This document shows positions 26,208-40,200 of a stretch of DNA of 64,000 bases, piece after piece; the first letter of the stretch is position 1; each line of letters begins with the position of its first letter. This stretch comes from Pegea sp. RAD2-039 (taxonomy: Eukaryota; Chordata; Thaliacea; Salpida; Salpidae): contig JAQGEQ010000061.1 in the NCBI GenBank assembly GCA_034620365.1, positions 186,001 through 250,000 on the forward strand, given 5' to 3'. Under the pieces are notes generated by a model. It saw only the letters and a list, made by a program, of their open reading frames with translations, was not told where the DNA came from and did not search any database. The translations under genes and the position numbers were made by a program.

Positions 26208-29200
26208 TTATGACGTCATTAGCATCATCTCCACAGCCTCATTAGCTTCCATATCCTCATCATCTGTAAAAATGTCCCAATCAAAAGCAGCATGTCAAGA
26301 TAAACCAATCAACATACCTAAATCGTTTCCACTTCCAAATAAGCTTCGAAGGATTGCGTAGAGGATCTGGAAGCAAGCTGAGAGCAGTTCTTTAGTGATG
26401 AAGATCTTTTTCGATTGTTTACTCACATTTTTTTGTGCTCATCTTCATCTGGCTCGTATTTATGACGCAATAAATCGATTCAAGTCGGCTTTTGATTGTC
26501 GGCTTCGCGATGCTGATGACGTCACAACGTGCTAACAACCACTTCAGCATCTTTTCTGCTGTTTCTTCGTCACGCTCCAATTGACAGTCAAAAACAGCGC
26601 CAATGACGTCATTGACAAGAACGGTGTCGTCAAATCTGCGAAAGAAAGTAGATGAGCGGTTGGTAGGGAAGAAGGGTCGTGTGGGGCACCTTGAAGGGGT
26701 CCAACAGATGAGAAAACGCGCAAAAAGTCGCTGATGTTCACTTGACTCGTTTAGAAGTTGCAAGCAACAACGCACGCGTTCTGACGTCATCAACGGCTCT
26801 TCTGAAATCTTTAAAATCATTTGAATGTTGGAAGACATCGAGATCAGATCTTCAGACTCAGAGCAGTGAGGCAACAACTCAAACACAACTGCCACTAGGT
26901 GGTTCCACATACGAAACGACTGTGGTGACGGTTGCGTAGTAACGCGCGATGCAAGTGACTCGCAAATAGTGGTGATGACGTCACACATGTCAGTGGCGCA
27001 TTCGCGTCGCTTGCTCGAATCGACCCGACAGTCGTATGTGACGTCATAACCATGACGAATAACTTCACGCATCCAGACAAGCAATCCTCCTTTGTTAATG
27101 AGCTCTGAAAGAGCATGAGGAATCGTACAGACTTTTGCGAGCACCTGAGGAGCATGTGGGGTGAAAATGGGGCGTTATAGTCAAGGGCACCTACTTGTAG
27201 AACTTGTGCACGTGATGTGTTGTCGCTTAGCAACGAGTCGTAGAAACACATTAAAGTGCTAACCACTTGGCGGCGCTCGATCACATGGAAGTCGCGCGTG
27301 TCGCAAACACCGCGTTGTAATAAATTGAGCATCCAAGATCGATGAGACTTGAATTGAAGAGAAGAATTGAAAAAGAAGATGAAAAACTCCGGAAGATTTT
27401 CAACATCCAATTTCGGTTTAACCAACAAAAATTTACTAATTTGTCGAAAGATGACGTCATACTTCATCTGTAAGTTCTGACGTCATTACACTGACGTCAT
27501 CATCTCATATGCCCTCACCTGTGATATCATATGGATGTAGCAAGCAAGGAATGACGTCACAACGCCGGGAAGACTGTGAAGTCCTCCGGAGTAAGATGAT
27601 TTGGTGATTGAGTCTCGAATTAGTTCGATGACGTAACACAGAAGCTCTTTCTCAGAGAAGCGCGCGGTTTCCAGGTGTTCCTTGTAGCCCCAAAGACAGA
27701 GGGCCGCATATGATCGGATTTGTGGGCAATGTGAAGATAAAGAAGCCACTAATAAAGTGACCAGACCACTTCGAAGCACCAATCGACAATCAATCAGATG
27801 ATCAGGATTGAAAAGAGGAAGTAAAACCGGAAGTAGAAACGTCGGGTCGTACCTCGTACCATCTATGACGTCATCATCGTAACGTCGCGCCACTATTACA
27901 TCATTACTCTCTCACCTGACTCAATGACGTCATCATCCATTTTGCGGCGGATCGGGAAGTTGTTTAAAGTCTCTTCGAGGATAGTTGAGTCGAAGCAAGC
28001 TGTGAATGGGGCGTGAAAGGGGGCGCGAAAAAACAGGGGAACCTACCGATAATGTTGCCCATTCCAGCTTCTTTATAAACTGTTGACTTCAAACTGCTGT
28101 TGCTCAGTTCAATTGAGGAGTTTCCCCATAGAAACGGTCGAAACGTCGAGAAGTCAATGACGTCACTAGCTTCATATAAACGGATAATCTGTAAAGAGGA
28201 AGATCATATTGGGAAGCGAGAAGAGGTGACGTCACTTGCTTTTAACATCAACTGATCATTGTGTGATAAAGTTGCTGAATAAGATGGAAGTAGAAACTTC
28301 AAGTCGGAGGTTTGGAGTTGATTACATCTCGGAATAATCCGCAGAAGAAGATCTAGCATAGAGGATTTGATCTTGGGATCATCACTGTTCAACATCAGAG
28401 GTAGAAAAACTGAATGTGTCTTGATCATCTCATAGAAGATATCAGGAGATAAAAGATCAGATGAATCAGGGATGTAGAGAAATCGAAACATCTCATCAAG
28501 AAGATCAAGAACCTCCACAACATCCAATCCAATCCTAAAACAATCATCAATTAGATCACAAACTCATCAACCAATCACAGCGCTTCTACTTCAGCAGTTT
28601 TCGCGCCAAAACGTTCCAATCAGATGATAGAGTTTTATGTAAATTGCTTTCAAATTCATCTGGAATCAATTTGTTCATCTGTAGTGACGTCATCATCAAC
28701 ATCTCGCGACTAGTGACGTTGTCATTCGATATCCTCAACACCAGTGACGTCAGTTGTTTGATCAATTGAATTCTACAAACAACCATTAGCCGGTCGTTAC
28801 CATGACAAACCACTAACCTGAGCCGATCACGTGATTGGTCGTCAGCCAAGCGCGTCCACAACTTCTCGCAATTTTCAAATCGATGACGTAGAACGATGAC
28901 GTCATCAGTTATATGCGCAATCGAATCGATGAGAAGTGACGCAAAGTCGGAAAGCTCCTTACCGCTCTTTGCTTCCACCATGCGATCGACAACTGAAGCA
29001 AATGTGACGTCATCGACCGACCGGTTTGCTTGGCTGTTAGTCACCTGTTCTGATGACGTCATCATCGACAGAAGTCTTGATTTTGTTTAGGCAAAAATCC
29101 CAAAAGAAATCTTGAATGAGAGAGGATTGAAGCGGATGTGAATGGGACACAAGTCGGAGGAATCGAAACTTGGTGACGTCATCAGTGACGGAAGTGACTT

Positions 29201-32200
29201 CATCACGGGAAGTAAGATTGCGTAAAAAGATGGAAGACATTCTAGCACTTGATTGTAGAAGAGTCTGAAAGATAACGGATGTAATTGCAGGTGATGAATC
29301 TAAGGAGTTCAAACTTGAAGAAGTGTTTCGACATCTTTGTTATCCAGATGATCAAGACACCATTTAATGAGATGTGTGTCTTCATAGAACGTTACAGAAG
29401 GATTCCACCTCACTAAATCGAGATGTATCTTTACTAGATCATGTGACTTTTGATTCCATTGAATGAGAAGACGAGAAAGTTGATGAATCAGTTTCGGTTG
29501 GATTTGATTATCCTTCATCTTCACCAGAATTTCACTACATCTGAAGAAGATCAACAAATTGATCTCTAATCTTATCTTTTATCCAAGACTCACTTCTTTG
29601 CAATCTTCATCCATTTTTTGTTCGATCCCAACTTCGACAAACTCCATTTTAGCAACTGCAAGAAAAGATTAAGCTCCCGGATATTTCAAATCAAAGATTA
29701 AAAACCTCTTGAAGATTCTGCGCATCCAGATGATCTTTAAAACTCTCAATGATCTTTTCAACCTCCTTCGGATCTTTTTCATTTTTATTTACTAAGAACT
29801 TTTCAAAAGCTTCGCGATCTTCTTTTAACATTTGCGAAATCTTCACATCAAACTGAGGAATGTCGCCGAAGAAAAGCGCTCGAAGAGTCGGAAGAGCGCG
29901 TGGCGAAGGAGAACCAATTTTCGCCACTAGGTGGCCAACCGTCGCGAGCAATTTATCAACCAACTCATCCTCCTGATGACGCTCACACAAACGCGCGATC
30001 ATCCACAACCGGAAGTAGATGTTTCGTTGCACGCGATGCCACTTCCATCCCAGCGCTTCCACCGCCGATGACGTCGTTTTGATGACGTCATCAATAAACT
30101 TCTTGCTGTCAGGCGAGCTTTCAAGGAGCTGATGAAAAAGTTGGGGACTTTCCGCTGGATCCAAAGATGATTGGAAGAGTTTGAAGACATCAGAGAAGCG
30201 AGCGAGCTTCTTGATCTGCAACAAGGAGATGAAAATAGCGAGAATTGGGGCGTGAAGGGCACCTACTTGTTTGTGAGAGGCGATCAAGGGTTTTAAGATC
30301 GACACAAATTGCTTCTCTTTGTTCGAAACAACGCGAAGTTTAAAAAACTCGGAGATGACGTCACAGAGGAATCTGCAGAAAATTGATGTGACCTCACGAG
30401 TTGGTTACGTCATCATCTTACTTGTCGATGGAGATGATGACGTCATTTGTGACGTCATCACAAGCGAGATGATTGGAAATTTGATGAAGAATAGCACAAA
30501 GAAGAAGCGGAAAGCTGGAAACTGACCACTTGATGTCGTTGTCAAGCGCTGATAACTCGTCACTGAAGCTGTAATGATGACGTCATAGCGCAAGAAGCAG
30601 AGGTGATTTAAATACAAACAAGTATCCTCTCTTAGCCACATCAGTCACTGCTGACTGCAACAACTTCATCTTCAAGTCGGATTGATCTCCTACAGACACA
30701 CTCTCCATCCAAATCCACATCTCTTCATCTTCTACGTCACTGATGACGTCATTGAAGCTACAAGCCTGATGACAATTTCAGTGAAAGTCATTTTGGATGT
30801 TTTGTTTTTAGTTTTTTATGAACCTTCGTCAACAGTTTCATGTATTTGGAAGTGATGACGTCATCATAGCTGAATCGCGACACTAGGATCTTCAGAAGAT
30901 AATGGAAGGAAGTCTCTCCATCGTTCATCTAAAGACACAAATGATGATAAAGATGCAAAAGAGGAAGATTGGGACCTTTTTGAACCAACGGAATTTGTGG
31001 AGTGAAGGGAAGATAATGTCGGATGTGATCTCAAGTTGATCTTCTGATCCTTTTTTAGAGATCTTCTGCAGAAGATGAGTATAATCGTATCCACATTTCC
31101 CAAAATTATTTGGCGAGATCTGAAAGAGAAGAGGTGGAACCAAAGATTTTGTGTCTTAGAACATCCAACCTTCTGATAAAGATGAAGGATTCGAAGAAGA
31201 CTCGAAAGACATTCTCCTTCTTTAGAAGCCCAAATTGATAAGAAGAACTGGATCCTGGGAACAGTCTAATGATGAAGAAAAAGATGAAAAATCTTCCGAA
31301 AAGAGTCTTAGATCTTCCACCTCAAAGTAAGAGTCTTGAAGAAGTTCATAAATCTCTTCTCGGTCGGATTTTGTGTAGATGCTCTTCGACCAGGTGACGT
31401 CATCAGCGACGAATTGAAGAACAGAATCAATCTTCTCCAACATGAGTTGAAGCAAGTGAAGAGAAGATGAGATTCTTTGATCATCTTCACTCTGCAAATC
31501 TCACAAGTGATCTCTGATCTTCATCTTAATCTTCACTTACATTGATGGAGCTGTGCAAGCTGATCTTAGGGATACAGACCGTTTGTAGGACACAAGTTTT
31601 TACAATTTTCTTCAATTGCTCTTTACTTTTCGTGGACTTGCTGGTGGACGAGAGGATGTAGGGAACTTTAGGGAGCTGAGAGAGGATTTTTTCAGCGAAT
31701 TTGACGCTTTGAAGCCATCTGAGACCAACATCAATCAATCAATCAATCGACCAATCAGCAACAAGTATCTCAAACCTCTCTTTTTCAGCAGGATCAAATT
31801 TCAAAAAGATATTTGTGGAAGAGAAGAAAGGTCTAGTGAGGTTGGGACTCACACGCAACACGTCACACACAAGTGATGACGTCATAAGACATGATGTGAT
31901 GTCGGGTAAATTGTGGATGAAGTCAAGAAGATGTTGATTTGATGATCTGTGAATATTGGAAGTTGATAAAGATGAAAAAGAAGGATTATGAATGACTTTT
32001 CAGTAGAGAATCCCTGTTCACGACAGACGATCCCAAATTTAAAGGAGCAGCAGATCTGTGTCAAGATCTTTAAAGCCATCTGATGGATGTGATCTTTCAC
32101 TTGCTGATCGTTCTCAGCTTCCGAAGATTCCTAAGGACACAAATTGAAGGTTTTCGATGAAAATGCGTGATTTACTCACGTCATCAATCACTACATCACA

Positions 32201-33318
32201 AGTTGCATCCCAACGGAAAAGAGAAGCGATTCTTTTGAGGAGACTAGGTCCGAAGAAGTTGATTTTATCGGTTTTAGAAATAGAGGAATTTGAGATGACT
32301 TTATCGAGAAGATTCTCAAGGAAGGGAGAGATCAAGGAAGCATCATCATTAATGATCCCTGGGAAGATGGATGCAAGAAATCCTCTTGGCTCCATCAATT
32401 GTTTGATAGTGAAGATATTTCCATAGATGAGGAAACATCGAGCCAGCTGGATGTAGTGGAAACGCGCGCGCTTCCATTTTTCAACTGTTTCAACAAGATG
32501 ATGAATTGGAAAGATTAAGATGTGATCTGAAACCTGGCTTCGAGTTGATTATCGATGAAAAGATCCGACCTCCAAGATCTAATCTCATTGCGACTTCATT
32601 AGCACACGTTCCTCCCTTATTAACATCTAATCATCAATAAATAGCGACATTTAGTGGTCACTTACCTGCATCACCATTGTTGAAAGCATCTTCAAGCAAC
32701 AAGACACAAATGACGGGTTGTTTTTGATGTTGAGCATTCCATGGACTTCCCGGATGTAGTTCTGGAGAAGAAAAGATGATTTTGAAATTATAAAAATGAA
32801 ATCAGATAATTTACTTGAAGGATTTTGGTAGAAATAGTGAATCCTGTTGAGTAAAAGTTATCTGAAAGATCAGAAGCTGTACGGATCAGGATCATTGTGA
32901 TTGCTTGAAACACAACTTTGATCTGAGAAGAAAATAATTAAATGAGATGAAAAATTAATATGAAAGTCATCACCTGGGGGCGCTGTTGTTTAGATTTATC
33001 GAGAAATCGGAAAAAGTCTTCACAATCAGGTGAAAGTGAGATGTAGGCTTTGACGAGATCATTTTTTACTTTTTTACCCTTTGCTAATTGTGAAAACTTC
33101 CTGAGCGCTTCATATTGTGTCTGCGTGTCTGAAAGATCTTTCTGAAATTCTGAGATTGAATATTCAGCTTTTTTTGGCTTCTTCATCTTCTTGGCTGGCT
33201 CTTTTTCACCGTTTTGAGACTCCTTCATCTTCTCAGCTGGCTCTTTTTCACCGTTTTGAGACTCCTTCATCTTCTTAGATGGCTCTTTTTCAGTCTTTTC
33301 AGGTTTCCGTTTTACCAT
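26208..33318 (-). CDS. URB1: URB1 (Npa1) nucleolar pre-ribosome assembly factor
   Basis: Large helical-repeat nucleolar protein needed early in 60S ribosomal-subunit biogenesis. ATG at 33318-33316. The N-terminus is a basic Lys/Glu tail with a repeated 14-residue unit, then SISEFQKDLSDTQTQYEALR, matching the N-terminal region of URB1. Further family matches: ISKTDKINFFGPSLLKRIAS with FRWDATCD near 32220, the ICCSFKFGIVC block near 32040, YDPTFLLPVLLPLFNPDHLIDC and LCLWGYKEHLETARFSEKE near 27700-27840, and SHRSWMLNLLQRGVCDTRDF near 27310. The C-terminus ends NEAVEMMLMTS-stop at 26208. There are about 25 exons with introns near 50 nt, so the protein is probably somewhat under 2,000 residues (human about 2,270). 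TGACGTCA is extraordinarily dense here, about 28 copies, in exons and introns alike. I did not phase every junction. Confidence 0.93.
33186..33290 (-). repeat. 42-bp tandem repeat in the URB1 N-terminus
   Basis: Two near-identical 42-bp units plus partial flanking units encode KMKESQNGEKEPA-type repeats of the charged N-terminal tail. Confidence 0.75.
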
Positions 33319-35707
33319 TTTTCTAGTCTTAACTATAAAAAGCTTTTATAGTTTTCAATTAATTAATTCTATTTATTCAATGAGAAAAATTAGAATAAAA
33401 ATAAAACAATTTTGTTGAAAATAAGAATTATATTTTTATGGTTATTTCTAGAAACTTTTGAGATACAAATTCAACATTCAAATATTTTTAAACAATTTAT
33501 AAATATACAAAAAATCTTTTCTAATGAAATGATAATAAAATAACATCTAAACTTTATATTTAACCACCTTAACCGAATTATTATATTATTCAAATGTCCT
33601 AAAGTTATATCAATAACTTTTTTTTAATATATCTAGAATGTTACAGTAAATCTTATAAATTCTTTTGGTATAAATCTTAGAAATGATTTTTTGAATATTT
33701 ACAAAATATATGGATTTGTTTCATTATTTATTATAATTGACAAAAATCATAAAATTTACTATTTTCAAAATTACAACTGATATCATAGAGGAATAAATTT
33801 TTATTTTTCATTTCAAAATGTTATTTCAAAGCATAATAATTAAAAATCAGTAAAATGAAACTTGATAATAAAATTATCTGAAGTTGCTAATGAATTAATC
33901 ACGCAATAACCATTTTTCTACACTATTTCTATAATACTGTGCTACTTGGGACCTTTTCATTAATATTATTCAGTCCTAATGTTTTTTCTTCACTATAATT
34001 TGTCCTCTGCACTCTTTTATTGAATAAAATAAATAAACTAAATTTTTCAGAATGGAAAAATTAATAAATATTCTAAATAAAATAATACAACGCCTCAGTC
34101 TATCAAGACAATAAAATGTCATTAACTTTTTATTTAGTTTCAAAAATAAATATGCCATTGTAACTGTTGCATTTTAATTTTTAAAACAAACTATTTATAT
34201 TTTACATAATATTATCGAATATAATTAGAAATAATAAAGACAAACTGACTATCAGTAAACTTGTTAAAATTTAACTTTACAAGTTGAATAACTGGAGAAA
34301 CTTTTACAAGCCTACCACATGTTGGGGAATAAAATGGCTTTAAATAATATTTTCTTTAAGTATTTGATTTCAATTTACAGAAATTCAAATGTAAAGAATT
34401 TTTTTAATAACAACTAATAGTAGACTTAAATTAAGATAACTTCTAAGTTTTTTTTATTTTTTTTCATAAATATGTTCTGTTCCTGGTTTTTACGACTGTT
34501 TTCAATAAATGCTAAACATTTTCAATAAAAAGGCAAAAGTTCACTTTAGATACGTTTCTTATCTCAGGCATATAAACCAAAAAAGAGAAGTTAGTGATTC
34601 ATAAGCTTGAACTACTTCATTTCCAATGATTTCTTTACCTATTGTACAGTCAACCATCATATATTTACAACTTATTATTTTATTATTTAGTAAAATCATT
34701 TGATAAATCTCTTTTTTTTTTAAACGAGAGAGAGCTTTAATAAAGGAAAGACAACAATTGTGAAAAGAGGCGATATATGTGCATACATTTTGCACAATTG
34801 AAAAGTTCATATCTTATTTAAAATAAGTTTGGTTTTATTCTGGTAACACTTTGTGTTTAACACAATTAACATTTGGCATAACTAAGTTAGCTGCTTCGCT
34901 GTATATTGCCAGATGCACGTGACGAAGCCAATATTTTTAATGATCTTTAGTGTTCTACTTATAACTTGAGATAGCGTCGCCGGTCCTTCTAATCAGAACT
35001 AAACCGTGTTGCTTGGTATGGATCGATAACAATGAAAACTATTCAGCAAGATTTATTATATTTTGAGTTTCATCAAAGTTAAAGAAAAATTGAAGCCTCT
35101 TGCAATGTTTTATTTGCTAATTTCGTAAATCTAACTTTTTTGAAAGAACTTTTACTTGTATAGAATTAATAAACTGTTTTTGTTGCTGAATCGAGTTTGC
35201 AAGCCTTTTAGAACGATCCCCAGATGTTTGCAACAAACTAAGAGGATGATTTTTATGCCGAAATAACTCCAAATACGCAGTTGCTTTTCAGTAGATCATA
35301 AAAACATTTTTCGGTTGAATATTGTTCAAATTAAGTTCACCAATGTTTGATAAAGCTTGGAAATATTCTATCAAGCTAATATCAACTAATAAAAAACACT
35401 TAGGCATCTTTTAATTAGTACATAATTCTAATATATGATCTAAAATATTTATTATCTTAGATTATCTTAGAATACTGTTTGAATTCATCTGAGCTTCCCC
35501 GAAAAGTAAAAAAAAATTGTTATTTACTTGTAACCTTCAGATCGACTTGTCTAGTTTACAAATTAAAGTTCTGATCATTCAACTAAACGAAGCAGATGAT
35601 AACTGAACAATTTAGCTTTATTCATCATTTTATATCAAACAAAATATACAAATATTTTAAAGACATCAAATATGCAAATTTACACTGAAAACGTCACCAA
35701 CAAGCAT
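33319..35707. other. AT-rich intergenic DNA
   Basis: No gene recognised. A small less AT-rich patch at 34880-35030 contains GCTTCG and CGAAGC about 30 nt apart, with no convincing identity. A minus-strand AATAAA at 35617-35622 probably serves the lectin-receptor gene. Confidence 0.5.
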
Positions 35708-37231
35708 CTAGTGAAAAGTTTTTCTCTCACAGATGAATGAACAAACTTGCTGTCTAATCCCTGAACACGTGGTTGGTTGCCAAACACCAGCTCTAATAGA
35801 AGCACAATCTTGTAAAGGAGAAGTAACTCCTTGTTGTTTTCTCCTCCAGTTGCTCCAACCATCAGTTTCAGCTTTACCATCAATCCATTTCCATTTACCA
35901 TCAACTTCCATATCCGTCAAACCGATCCATACACACAAGATACGCGCGCGCGATAGAACCGTGCTCCACAAGAACCTGCATCAAAACCTCATTACCACCC
36001 TTCAACAGCAACTTCCTGCATCATCACAGACCTGTACACAACTACATCACGCATTCCAATGTGAGCAAGATCACCTCCACGATACTGACAATAGCGACGC
36101 GATCGCGAGAATGAATCAGATCGAAAAGCGTTTGTCGACAAGTGGTATTGGTAACCGTTAGGTGCGTTGTACCAACCCTCTGAGCTGATATCTGCACAAG
36201 AAGAATTGAAATAATGGTTGCAAGGCAGTAACTGTTGCTAGGTAACACACGCGTAAATTTCTCGTTGATAAGTTCGATTGAGTTTCGCGCGCTTTTCAGC
36301 AACAATAAGTTCTTGTTCACATCTTCCTTCAATTTGTCGAGATCATTTGACACCAGCTGTGTTGTCATAGCGATCGTTGCTTGAGTAGTTGTTGTGATTG
36401 GTGGGGTTGGTAACGTCACTGCTGGCGTCATTTGACAATCACAACCTCTACTGGAGGTTGAATTGAGCTGTTGGAATCCTGTATCCAATAAATCAAGAGA
36501 CTCTTCGAGATTAGAGAAGTTTCCCATGAGAGATTGACCCGAAGCAATAAGCGCAAAGACATCGACTTCTATGCGAGCGATGCGTCGATCCATTGCACGT
36601 CTTTCTGCTCCAGCAAGCGCCGATAGTCGACCCTGGTTTTCGTACGCCATCACCGAGCGCCCAACCCATGCGTTCAACGATCGATTAAGATAAGAAATCT
36701 TATCGAGGATTTGTTGATCGTCGGCGGTATTTGGCAAGCTAAGTTCCCCGAGATACTCCATTTGATGCTCAATCATATCACTGTTCTGATTGACGAGTAC
36801 TCCAACTCGATTCACTTTATCTGCCAAATCGTTCATGTAAAGGAGCGTGTTCGTCATGTCCTCCGTCATCACTTCTACTACATCATTAAGTTGCAGGATT
36901 CCACATGACACCAGCGTCATACGATCTGTGACGCCATCACTAATCGCGCTCACATTCTGAATGTCAAATTCGGAACAATCGATTTGTTCAAGAGGAAGAT
37001 CTGAGAGAAAGAATGTGATTTTTGCAGTGAAGCGTAACAAAAATACCTCGACGCTCGCGACTCAATCCCAGCGATTCCGTGTTCTGCTCAACAAACAATT
37101 AAGTTGTCATGGCAACACTTAAAATTACGACTAACTTGTCGTTGATTGGTGATGATATAAAGATTGAAAATAGAAAGAAGAAGAGAGAAAAGGGCGAGTA
37201 ATTGAAAGAACTTTTCGCGATCGCTATTCAT
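35708..37231 (-). CDS. Type II membrane receptor with helical stalk and C-terminal C-type lectin domain
   Basis: ATG at 37231 (MNSDREKFFQLLALF). A single hydrophobic segment follows at once (about residues 9-28), with no cleavage-type signal peptide, so a type II orientation is inferred. Next is a long helical stalk of over 200 residues, interrupted by CDCQ and a threonine-rich linker (TPPITTTTQATIAMTTQ). After a ~58-nt intron at about 36190 the lectin domain reads EGWYNAPNGYQYHLS, RRYCQYRGGDLAHIG, LCVWIGLTDMEVDGKWKWID, LQDCASIRAGVW and VCSFICER. Splicing out 56 nt (35976-36031) joins VVVY to FLWSTVL and restores the family spacing. Canonical Ca2+ ligands are not evident: no EPN/QPD triplet, and WQPTTC stands where WND is usual. 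Sugar binding may therefore be calcium-independent or lost. Role: cell-surface recognition, ligand unknown. Confidence 0.85.
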
Positions 37232-40200
37232 CGTCGCTAAAATTGAAAACTGCTAAAAAATGAAATTTGAAGCCTCGAAAAAAACTTTTCTAAAACTTGA
37301 TGAAGATCACCTCGAATGAGTCTGTAAAATGCTTCATCAACTTCTACATTTGTGAAGTTATGCTGCTCTGAAAACCAGTCAAGCGTAACATCACACTTCA
37401 GTGATTACACTTTAAAAATAACTTCTGCAAAAGCTTGCCAACAATTTGCAATTAACAAAAAAATAATCATTTTAGTTTGTCTAAAAGATTTGGTGAAAAA
37501 TCATTTTTATTGAAATTACTTCAAAACTATTTTCAGGTAAACGACTTTTTAACTAACTTTCAGTGAAAATAAAATTTTTTAGAAATATTTATCAAAAAAA
37601 AGTTTACATCTTTTGAAAAGCATTTGATCTAATCCATAAATTTTAATATAGCTATTTTAATAAGCATTCTTATAAATGCTACAAAAGTTTTTGCAAAAAG
37701 CTAACCAATATTAAAAAAAGAAAAGTAACTAGTCAACAACAAAACTGGCTTTAAACCAAAATGTCCTTAGCTCTTTTGAATCAGAAAATTTTAAATAGAA
37801 ATAAAAAAGGTCATTAGTCCACTCTTTAAATAAATGGTTTATGAAAATATGAAATTGTAATTTATTCATTTAATATTTAATAACTAAAATATTTTAAGTA
37901 AATGATATGTACAAGTTGTAGAAAAGCGGAATTTGTTTTGATTTCTGTTCTTATATTGCTTGTTACAACTTTTATGGCAATTATCAAGATTGGCTTATAA
38001 TATTTTTGTCGTCTTTATCTTCTTAATCTGTTAATTTTATTCAATTTTTTACTGTTATTTATCTAATATAACCCGGGTAGAAGGCCCCATGAGTCTGGTA
38101 AAATGACAACACTTCTAGAAGATGCAAAACTCCAAATTTAAAGCCAGAGTTGGAACTTCGTTGGCAGCTCATCACTATACTAAGTGTCGTTCTGGCGGCT
38201 CCTGCGACGCCAGCTGGACGTAGCTGCATCAGTCCGTTTATTCTGCTGCATAGCCTGGCTGGCGTGGAGAACAGCTGGATATCCATGACTTCTATCCTGG
38301 TACATATATGGTCATTAGCGGCCTAAGCAGGCCAAAAAAGCTGAACCTAAATTATATCAAGTATTTTTTAATACCTACTCAACATTTTTCTGCTTAAAAT
38401 GAAATACTTCTAAATGGATTTTTTCGGTTAAACATTTTGCTTTACTTTACTTGTTCAAATGTTTTTCAAAAGTTATAATAAATCAAATTAACTGTATAAT
38501 GAGTTATTTGAAAGAATAATTAATCGATGCTTAAAATGTTATAATTTTTAAAAATTTGATCTGATTACTAAATAATTTTCGAACCTTATTACGTAAAAGC
38601 CTTAATATATTTCTACACATTAAATTTAAAGTTTTATAATAGGGGATTTTACAACCTCCTTAGGTTATTTTGTATGTAAATTATAAATAATCTATTTTTT
38701 AATTTGTGGTTTTTAATGTGATTTAAATTTGGTTCTTTTTGACTATAAATAATTAAAGATTATTGTACTAATATTTTTTCAAATGTTTTTAAAGTTCTTT
38801 TATTATTTTTTATATAAAAATTTCTTAGTTGTGCAAGTTTTCATAAAACTATCCAAAAAAGTTATAATCAAAGAATTTAAATAAGTTTTTATCTATAGAA
38901 GAAAATATATTTAGTTAAAGCATGGCTGAGATTCACAAATTTTTGTAACAAAGTTCTGTTTCTTGAATGAGTTTTGAGAAGTTTACATTAAGTAAAAATT
39001 TATATTTTTTAAATTAAAATAGATTTAGGATATATTATCAGGGTTTTTGATTATAATCAAATAAACATATAATGAAATATATCACTAATTCAATCATTTT
39101 TATTAACTTACTTTTTTAGGTGAATTCTAAGTAATATTTCGTCTTATAAATTTCTGCTATTTTAAGTCTAATCTTAAATTTAAAATATAGTTAGATATAG
39201 ATTTATCCAGCATTAATGACTTTCAATTTCTTTTTTTTCTTGCTAATCTCAAATCTTTTCTTTAAATTCTTTTCTAGAATTTACTTTTTTAAACTTTTTA
39301 GAGAAATTTATATTTTTAACCCTAATGCTATTTTATGAAACAGAACAGTTTTTAGCACAAATCAATTATCTAAGTTGACTAGCTCTAGATTTATTCAGAT
39401 TAACTTTATTTGAAAGTAATAGGTGATGAGACGGGTGAGTTGTTCAGTTGATTGACTACACATCTATTGTTAATTGATTTGGTGGATTTGATCTGGCTGT
39501 TAAAGATATCATGATATATTATGCTACTTATCAAACGAAGAAATAATCTTTCTAATTTATAGTTGATTATTACTACTACCTTATAGCTGCTTTAGTAGAA
39601 CAGAAGTTTATGTGACTAACCCCAGACAGAAACAATTAGTTGACTTTGATGTCACTGTATCATCTCACTAGATAGTGTCACTGAATGAATGATCTGAAAG
39701 TGGTGGGTGATGCATCAGCACACACAACTGTCCACTAAATTCAAGTCCTGTCCACAAAAACTATAGCTGTCAACTACTTTTCATCTACTGTTTAGGTTTA
39801 TAAGGCTCAGCTAAAAAGTCCCAAAACTTATCATCAAATTATTTGCATAATTAGCTGTAATTGTAGTTAGAATATTTTTTGAAATTTTTCATCAACTTTG
39901 TAGTGAACGAAGAGTTTCTTTCTATAATAAGGTGCTATAGTTGGTTTCAAATAATTCTATCAGTTTATGAAAGTAGTAATAGATTTTTAAAATCCTTAAA
40001 TGTTTTATGAATAATATTTACAGATTAGATGAGTTTTAACTATTAAGCAAGATGTGGTTATATTAATATTAAGTTTTATAGACTAAAATGTGAACTAACT
40101 ATTCCTGTGTTTTTATCAAATCTCTAAATAAGTTTTCATGAAGATATTTGCATCAGCTGAATAATTATCAAATCTTTAAGTATCAAATGTTATGTAGTTT

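Larger units (their letters stand above)
26100..31900. repeat. TGACGTCA cluster 1 (coiled-coil gene end and URB1)
   Basis: I counted about 30 copies of the 8-bp palindrome, many within GATGACGTCATC. Examples start near 26119, 27426, 27478, 27492, 29053, 30437, 30849 and 31876. They lie in exons (reading DV, VTS or MTS) and in short introns. Base composition predicts about 0.05 in this length. Confidence 0.9.

Noticed and set aside
26544-27467. Overlapping open frames on both strands within URB1
   Set aside because: They are shadows produced by the GC-richer coding exons. Only the frame matching URB1 shows family similarity.
34880-35030. Hairpin transposon suggested by GCTTCG...CGAAGC
   Set aside because: The inverted arms are only 6 bp and no second copy or target duplication was seen.
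35976-35998. A 23-nt ultra-short intron in the lectin receptor
   Set aside because: A 56-nt intron ending at the same acceptor (35976-36031) is in phase, has ordinary size and gives better lectin-domain spacing.
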